From JAFRXK01 sp045603305 (GTDB taxonomy: Bacteria; Bacillota; Clostridia; Lachnospirales; Lachnospiraceae): a stretch of DNA of 9,818 nucleotides. The translations under genes and the position numbers were made by a program. The notes under the pieces were generated by a model, which was not told where the DNA came from, ran no database searches, and worked only from the letters and a program-made list of their open reading frames with translations. The stretch spans positions 1-9,818 of the forward strand of contig JAZULV010000020.1 in NCBI GenBank assembly GCA_045603305.1, read 5' to 3'. This document shows positions 5,280-9,818 of the stretch, one piece after another. Every line of letters starts with the position of its first letter. The first letter of the stretch is position 1.

Positions 5280-5288
5280 TGCTATAAT
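5280..5288 (+). promoter_or_regulatory. Candidate extended -10 promoter of nadE
   Basis: TGC followed by consensus TATAAT (5283-5288), about 50 bp before the nadE start, with no good -35. Other -10-like hexamers lie at 5155-5160 (TATAAT), 5200-5205 (TATACT, with TGT before it) and 5230-5235 (TATAAT). The 5107-5337 stretch is otherwise AT-rich and has no gene. Confidence 0.4.
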
Positions 5289-5337
5289 ATTTTTGGTTAC
5301 CGGATAGTATATAGTCCTAATTAAAGGAGACGATTGA

Positions 5338-7263
5338 ATGAGACATGGATTTTTAAGGGTTGCAGCGGCAACACCGAAGGTTAAGGTTGCAGATACTATT
5401 TATAATTGTGAGCAGATTTGTGCAGAGTTTGATAAAGCATTGGAACAGGGATGCAGAGTTATTGTGTTTCCTGAGCTTAGTCTTTGCGGATATACTTGCG
5501 GAGATTTGCTTCTTCAGGATACCCTGGTTAATGGTTGTGTAGAAGAGCTGAAGGTGTTCGCAGAGCATACAAAGGGAAGTGATCTGCTTGCTTTTGTAGG
5601 TATGCCATTAGAAGTAAGAGGATGTTTGTACAATGTTGCTGCAGCAGTGCAGAATGGAAAAGTATTAGGCTTCATACCAAAAAGCGTTATACCTGATTAT
5701 GCTTCATTTTATGAAGGAAGATACTTTACAAAAGGGAATAAGAAAACAGAGTTAATTAGTTTTGCTGATAGAGATGGAGAGTGTTATAAGGTTCCGTTTG
5801 GAACGGATGTGATTTTTGCCTGCAAGTCCATGCCGGAGCTTGTAATAGGAGTGGAGATTAGCGAAGAAGCATGGACACCGGTTTCTCCGGGTAGTTTTCA
5901 TGCTCTTGCCGGAGCAACAGTTATTGTGAATCTTTCTGCGAGTGCTGAAGAAGCAGGAAAAGATGAGTTTAGATGTTCTCTTGCAAGTGCGAAGTCGGCG
6001 AACCTTTTGTGTACATATATATATGCAAATGCGGGAGAAGGAGAGTCTACTCAGGATGTTGTATTTGCCGGACATAATATTATAGCTGAGAGCGGCAGGA
6101 TTATTGCCCAGTCAAAGAGATTTACAAATGATGCAGTATATATAGATACTGATTTAGGAAAGATAAAGAATGAAAGACGTCGTGTTGGTACCTTTAATTC
6201 GGTTAATAATGAAGGGTATACAATAGTTGAATTTGATGTTAACGTTGAGGAACTAGAGTTAAAGAGATTTGTAGATGATGCACCTTTTGTTCCAAGTGTT
6301 AAGATGGACAGGGATAGAAGATGTGAGGAGATATTGTCTATTCAGGCTATGGGACTTAAGAAGCGCCTTGAGCATATTAATTGTAAGTATGCTGTTTTGG
6401 GCATTTCAGGCGGATTGGATTCTACGCTGGCACTTCTTGTTGTGGTAAGAGCTTTTGATATGCTTGGCATCCCAAGAGAGAATATAAAGTGTATAACAAT
6501 GCCATGCTTTGGTACTACTGACAGAACTTACTCTAATGCCTGCAATCTGACAAATAAGCTGGGTGCAACTCTTACAGAGATTAATATAAAAGAGGCAGTA
6601 ACAGTTCATTTCAAGGATATAGGTCATGACCCTAAGGTGAAGGATGTTACTTATGAGAATTCACAGGCAAGAGAGCGTACACAGATTCTTATGGACATTG
6701 CAAACCAGTGTAATGGTCTGGTTGTTGGTACAGGAGATTTGTCAGAACTGGCATTAGGATGGGCGACATACAATGGTGATCATATGTCGATGTACAGCGT
6801 TAATGGTTCTGTGCCAAAGACTTTAGTAAGACATCTGGTTCGTTATTATGCAGATACATGTGAAGATAAATCACTTGCGGATGTTTTATATGATGTTTTA
6901 GACACTCCGGTTAGTCCGGAACTTCTTCCGCCGGAAGAAGGCAAGATTTCACAGAAAACAGAAGACATTGTAGGTCCGTATGAGTTGCATGATTTCTTCT
7001 TATATTATATACTTAGATTTGGATATGAGCCTTCCAAGGTATACAGACTGGCTTGTCATGCGTTTAAGGGACAGTATGATGATGAGACTATACTCAAGTG
7101 GCTTAAGACATTTTACAGAAGATTTTTCTCCCAGCAGTTTAAGCGTTCATGTCTGCCGGATGGGCCAAAGGTTGGTTCGGTTGGAGTTTCACCGAGAGGT
7201 GACTTAAGGATGCCTAGTGATGCTTCAAACAGATTGTGGATGGCACAGCTGGAGAACATGTAG
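5338..7263 (+). CDS. nadE: NAD+ synthetase, two-domain, with altered glutaminase site
   Basis: Makes NAD+ from nicotinic acid adenine dinucleotide with ATP and an ammonia source, the last step of NAD synthesis. The 641 residues match the glutamine-dependent form. A nitrilase-like glutaminase domain spans about 1-290 and a C-terminal synthetase domain about 325-641. The synthetase P-loop is intact (GISGGLDST, 355-363), as are GTGDLSELALGW (464-475) and the NGSVPKTLVRHL segment (489-500). The glutaminase triad keeps Glu46 (FPELSLCGYT) and Lys115 (IPKSVIPDY). The usual nucleophile in GVEICED reads GVEISEE, with Ser175 (codon AGC at 5860-5862). This may leave only ammonia-dependent activity. The start has AAAGGAGA at 5323-5330, 7 nt upstream. 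Confidence 0.93.
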   Translation: MRHGFLRVAAATPKVKVADTIYNCEQICAEFDKALEQGCRVIVFPELSLCGYTCGDLLLQDTLVNGCVEELKVFAEHTKGSDLLAFVGMPLEVRGCLYNVAAAVQNGKVLGFIPKSVIPDYASFYEGRYFTKGNKKTELISFADRDGECYKVPFGTDVIFACKSMPELVIGVEISEEAWTPVSPGSFHALAGATVIVNLSASAEEAGKDEFRCSLASAKSANLLCTYIYANAGEGESTQDVVFAGHNIIAESGRIIAQSKRFTNDAVYIDTDLGKIKNERRRVGTFNSVNNEGYTIVEFDVNVEELELKRFVDDAPFVPSVKMDRDRRCEEILSIQAMGLKKRLEHINCKYAVLGISGGLDSTLALLVVVRAFDMLGIPRENIKCITMPCFGTTDRTYSNACNLTNKLGATLTEINIKEAVTVHFKDIGHDPKVKDVTYENSQARERTQILMDIANQCNGLVVGTGDLSELALGWATYNGDHMSMYSVNGSVPKTLVRHLVRYYADTCEDKSLADVLYDVLDTPVSPELLPPEEGKISQKTEDIVGPYELHDFFLYYILRFGYEPSKVYRLACHAFKGQYDDETILKWLKTFYRRFFSQQFKRSCLPDGPKVGSVGVSPRGDLRMPSDASNRLWMAQLENM

Positions 7264-7296
7264 TCAAAAATATAAAAAACAAAAAGGAGAGAGGTT

Positions 7297-9315
7297 ATGA
7301 TGAGTTTGGTTAAGAGGGTAGCTAGTTTGATGCTTGCTTTAATGCTTGTTGTATCGGGTGGTATGGCGGATATGTCAGTAGACAGGGTATCTGCGGCAAC
7401 AGTAGCAGAGATATATGATGAAAGCGACTGGAATGATTTTGCCGAAGCTGTAAATGGCGGAGCGTCAGAACTTTCCGCAGTGCTTATGGCAGACTTCACT
7501 GCGTCGGAAGAATTTGTTCAGATATATGAAGGCTTTTCAGGAAGTTTTGATGGAAACGGACATACCATAACAGGCCTTGCGACATCTATGTTTGATTATG
7601 TAGTAGGTGGAACAGTTAAGAATCTTACAGTTAAGGATGTTGCTATAACTGAATATGTAGGATACTATTCCTTAGGAGCAGTTGTCGATGACCTCGTTGG
7701 TGGTACAGTTGATAATTGTGTTGTTGAAGGTGGTTTGATTAATGTCAGAGGTAATTCAGTAGGCGGAGTTGTCGGATATATAAGTAATGGTGCCGTAGTA
7801 TCAAACTGTGTTAATAATGCAGATGTTTCTGCTACAAAACAGGTAGGCGGAATAGTTGGTATTTTAAATGATGGTTCTGTTTATGATTGTGTTAATAATG
7901 GTTCAGTTACTGCAACAGAAGATATGGCAGGAGGTATTGCCGGAGATGTATACCCTGATGAAGAGGTAACTGCTGAGATTTATAATTCATATAATACCGG
8001 AGATGTATCAGCTGATGAGTATGTAGGCGGTATCGCAGGTCAGATTGTTGCTTATGATTCAATAATAGAACTTCACAGTATATATAATACAGGTGCAATC
8101 AGCGGAAGGAATGTTATTGGTGGTATTATAGGAATTGCTGAGACTGTTACTTCATTTGATGCAGTCATTGTAAATAATGGTATTAATATTGGTAAAGTAA
8201 ATAGTACAGGCAGTGTGGGTGGTACTATAATTGGAAGGATTCTTCCTGCAACAGTGGGTTCTATCAGTTCAAAGAATACATCTTATGTAAAAGATACTGA
8301 TATAAATGGTTCGTTATTTAGTGTTGGAGCTATTGACGATAATATTCCGTCATATGATAGTTATGGAAGTGTTTCATATTCGGTCGCAGATGTAGCAGAA
8401 GGAAAGCTTGCTTATGCGATGAACAAGTACAATGGTTTTGGTAAAGCATGGTCTTATTGGGCGTTTGATGGTTCTTCTGTAATGCTTGCTGATAATGACA
8501 ATGTAAGAACTTACAAGGTTACATACATGAACAGTGGAAATCCGCTTAAGACTGTATATAGTCTTAATACAGGACTTTACGAAGTTATGGATTCACCGGC
8601 AGATATTAATGGAAGTCTTTTTGCAGGATGGTTTACAGAGAATTTAGGTACTATTACAACAGTAACATCAGATGTATTAAACAACGCTGTAGATTTTACA
8701 GCCGGTGCTACAAGAGATTTGGTTCTTTATCCTGTATATCTTTCAACAGGCACTATAGAGGGTGACCCTGCTGACACATCAAACAGTGTGAACTACGATA
8801 ATAGCGGTCTTTACCTTCAGGGTGCACAGATTAGAGAACCTAATGCATCAACCGGAGTATCCGCAGGTTTAAGATTTATTACAAGAATAAGTACATCACT
8901 TATTGATAATGTAGAAGCTCTTAATACGGCAAATGCTTCATTAAGACCGGATTCTAATGCTGATAAGGGAATCGGATTTGGTACGGTTGTTACAGCAAAG
9001 AACAATATACCGGCGGGTAATGGACTTGTAAAAGATGTGAATGCAACTTCAGTAATGAGAGGTATGTATGTTACTCCTGCAGTGATTGATTATAAAGTGT
9101 ATAACGGATATGTTCTTTATACAGCGCTTGTAGTGGGTATTCCTTCATCACACTATTCAACTGATATTGCTGCAAGACCATATATTACTTACTGCGATGC
9201 GAATGGAGTAGAGAGAACATACTATTATACTGAAGCTCCGGCATCAAATGTAGTTAATGGTGCATACTTTACTTCTTACCAGAAGGTTTATGATTATCTT
9301 TATGCTGTAAACTAA
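7297..9315 (+). CDS. Secreted GLUG-repeat surface protein
   Basis: A 672-residue exported protein of unknown function. A Sec signal peptide covers about 1-33 (charged MMSLVKRV, hydrophobic LMLALMLVVSGG, cleavage probably after VSA). Residues about 95-320 carry at least five GLUG-type repeats of 27-32 residues with cores VGGVVG (155), VGGIVG (183), AGGIAG (211), VGGIAG (243) and IGGIIG (274), predicted to form a beta-helix-like solenoid. Residues about 404-482 resemble an InlB-type B-repeat (VTYMNSG, LFAGWFTE, LYPVYLS). The C-terminal 175 residues (GLRFITRIS, GFGTVVTAKN, YTALVVGIP) form a domain I cannot name. There is no LPXTG motif or C-terminal membrane anchor. It lies 33 bp after nadE with AGGAGAGAGG upstream, so cotranscription is possible. 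Adhesion or glycan binding is inference. Confidence 0.85.
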   Translation: MMSLVKRVASLMLALMLVVSGGMADMSVDRVSAATVAEIYDESDWNDFAEAVNGGASELSAVLMADFTASEEFVQIYEGFSGSFDGNGHTITGLATSMFDYVVGGTVKNLTVKDVAITEYVGYYSLGAVVDDLVGGTVDNCVVEGGLINVRGNSVGGVVGYISNGAVVSNCVNNADVSATKQVGGIVGILNDGSVYDCVNNGSVTATEDMAGGIAGDVYPDEEVTAEIYNSYNTGDVSADEYVGGIAGQIVAYDSIIELHSIYNTGAISGRNVIGGIIGIAETVTSFDAVIVNNGINIGKVNSTGSVGGTIIGRILPATVGSISSKNTSYVKDTDINGSLFSVGAIDDNIPSYDSYGSVSYSVADVAEGKLAYAMNKYNGFGKAWSYWAFDGSSVMLADNDNVRTYKVTYMNSGNPLKTVYSLNTGLYEVMDSPADINGSLFAGWFTENLGTITTVTSDVLNNAVDFTAGATRDLVLYPVYLSTGTIEGDPADTSNSVNYDNSGLYLQGAQIREPNASTGVSAGLRFITRISTSLIDNVEALNTANASLRPDSNADKGIGFGTVVTAKNNIPAGNGLVKDVNATSVMRGMYVTPAVIDYKVYNGYVLYTALVVGIPSSHYSTDIAARPYITYCDANGVERTYYYTEAPASNVVNGAYFTSYQKVYDYLYAVN

Positions 9316-9352
9316 TATTTTATTATGTAGTAAATAAGTCAGCTTAATTATT

Positions 9353-9393
9353 AAGCAGATACTTTAGGTTATTCATCTAAGGTATCTGCTTTT
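9353..9393 (+). terminator. Terminator of the GLUG-protein transcript
   Basis: AAGCAGATACTTTAG (9353-9367) pairs with CTAAGGTATCTGCTT (9377-9391), 15 bp with one G-U pair and a 9-nt loop. Only four Ts (9390-9393) precede the first base of the group II intron, so the T tract looks cut by the insertion. Confidence 0.8.
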
Positions 9394-9818
9394 GTATGCC
9401 CGCCATGGGCGGGCTCTTAAGGGTGAAAGTCCCTAATACGCCCAGATAACGGGAAGTATATAGCTGAACAGCAAGGGTGTTCATCGTGAGGTGGAATCTG
9501 AAAGAAGCTGTAGGCAAATCCTTGGTCCGACGGACAGAAATCACATATAAGGCTATTCTCCGAGAGATAAGCTTGCAAAACAAAGTGAAGTCTAATAGTT
9601 ATCACATTTGTAGGAGCGTAGTAAATGTGGCGGATGTATGAGGAGAAAGAGCTCGCACCTTATGCGGGGAGGTCTCGCAGAGGTTCCATTTGCCTAGTAA
9701 CAACGAACTGTGAGAAGTCAGCAGAGCCCATAGTAGTGAAGAAGTCTCTGTAATGGAGATGGAGCGAAGGGGTGAGCAATCAAGCAGTTGGAGTTTGTCT
9801 CGTATTGCAGAGAAGACA
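9394..9818 (+). mobile_element. Group IIC intron, 5' portion (domains I to start of IV)
   Basis: The region resembles the 5' part of bacterial class C introns such as the Oceanobacillus iheyensis intron, compared from memory. Landmarks are the GCCCGCC-ATG-GGCGGGC opening hairpin, AGGGTGAAAGTCCC, CAAGGGTGTTCATCGTGAGG, TGGAATCTGAAAGAAGCTG, ATATAAGGCTA, GCTTGCAAAACAAAG, TGCGGGGAGGTCT and AAGTCAGCAGAGCCCATAGT. It starts directly after a terminator stem, the known target of class C introns. The first bases are GTATG instead of the usual GTGYG. The rest of the intron, including most of its reverse transcriptase gene, lies beyond the window, so completeness cannot be judged. Confidence 0.88.
9753..9818 (+). 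CDS. Possible start of the intron reverse transcriptase/maturase (partial)
   Basis: An open frame from ATG 9753 runs to the window edge (22 codons, beginning MEMERRGEQSSS). It sits where domain IV of the intron should carry its maturase gene. There is no clear ribosome binding site, and the frame is open upstream too. Another frame, from GTG 9772, gives VSNQAVGVCLVLQRR and is also open. No reverse transcriptase motif is inside the window, so the choice of frame is a guess based on position. Confidence 0.35.
   Translation, partial: MEMERRGEQSSSWSLSRIAEKT

Noticed and set aside
9377..9605. Two - strand open frames at the intron 5' end
   Set aside because: They lie in the conserved domain I RNA of the group II intron and have no protein-like features.

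Overview
The window looks like part of the chromosome of a low-GC Firmicute. It is probably a Lachnospiraceae member of the Butyrivibrio/Roseburia kind. This is inferred from the AT-rich composition, strong AGGAGG-type ribosome binding sites, the Firmicute-style ribosomal protein order with an L10-responsive leader, a clostridial two-domain NAD+ synthetase, and a secreted GLUG-repeat protein. All supported genes lie on the + strand. Taxonomy rests on family resemblance only.

Layout: (1) 1-94 holds the end of an unidentified gene, followed by deoD (purine nucleoside phosphorylase). (2) A strong extended -10 promoter at 896-924 starts the cluster rpmG-secE-nusG-rplK-rplA. (3) The rplA-rplJ gap (3180-3673) contains a 29-bp palindrome, a promoter, an L10 leader attenuator, and an unexplained 166-bp block bounded by 11-bp inverted repeats. 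rplJ and rplL follow. (4) A 65-nt hairpin ends the rplJL transcript where rpoB would normally follow. (5) Two tandem copies (153-bp period, about 97% identical) of a hairpin-rich non-coding element come next, then another terminator. (6) nadE is followed 33 bp later by a large secreted protein. (7) A terminator hairpin at 9353-9393 is directly abutted by the 5' part of a group IIC intron that runs off the window.

The cluster supplies ribosome stalk and L1-stalk proteins (L11, L1, L10, L7/L12), L33, the SecE translocon subunit and the elongation factor NusG. The L10 leader would match stalk synthesis to free L10-L12 complex. The most notable observations are: the glutaminase cysteine of NadE is replaced by serine; an inverted-repeat-bounded insert sits between the L10 attenuator and rplJ; a tandem structured repeat sits where the rplL-rpoB linkage is broken; and a group IIC intron begins right after a terminator stem with an atypical GTATG 5' end. 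I found no CRISPR array, tRNA, rRNA or complete protein-coding mobile element. I found no evident multi-gene defence or other novel system.
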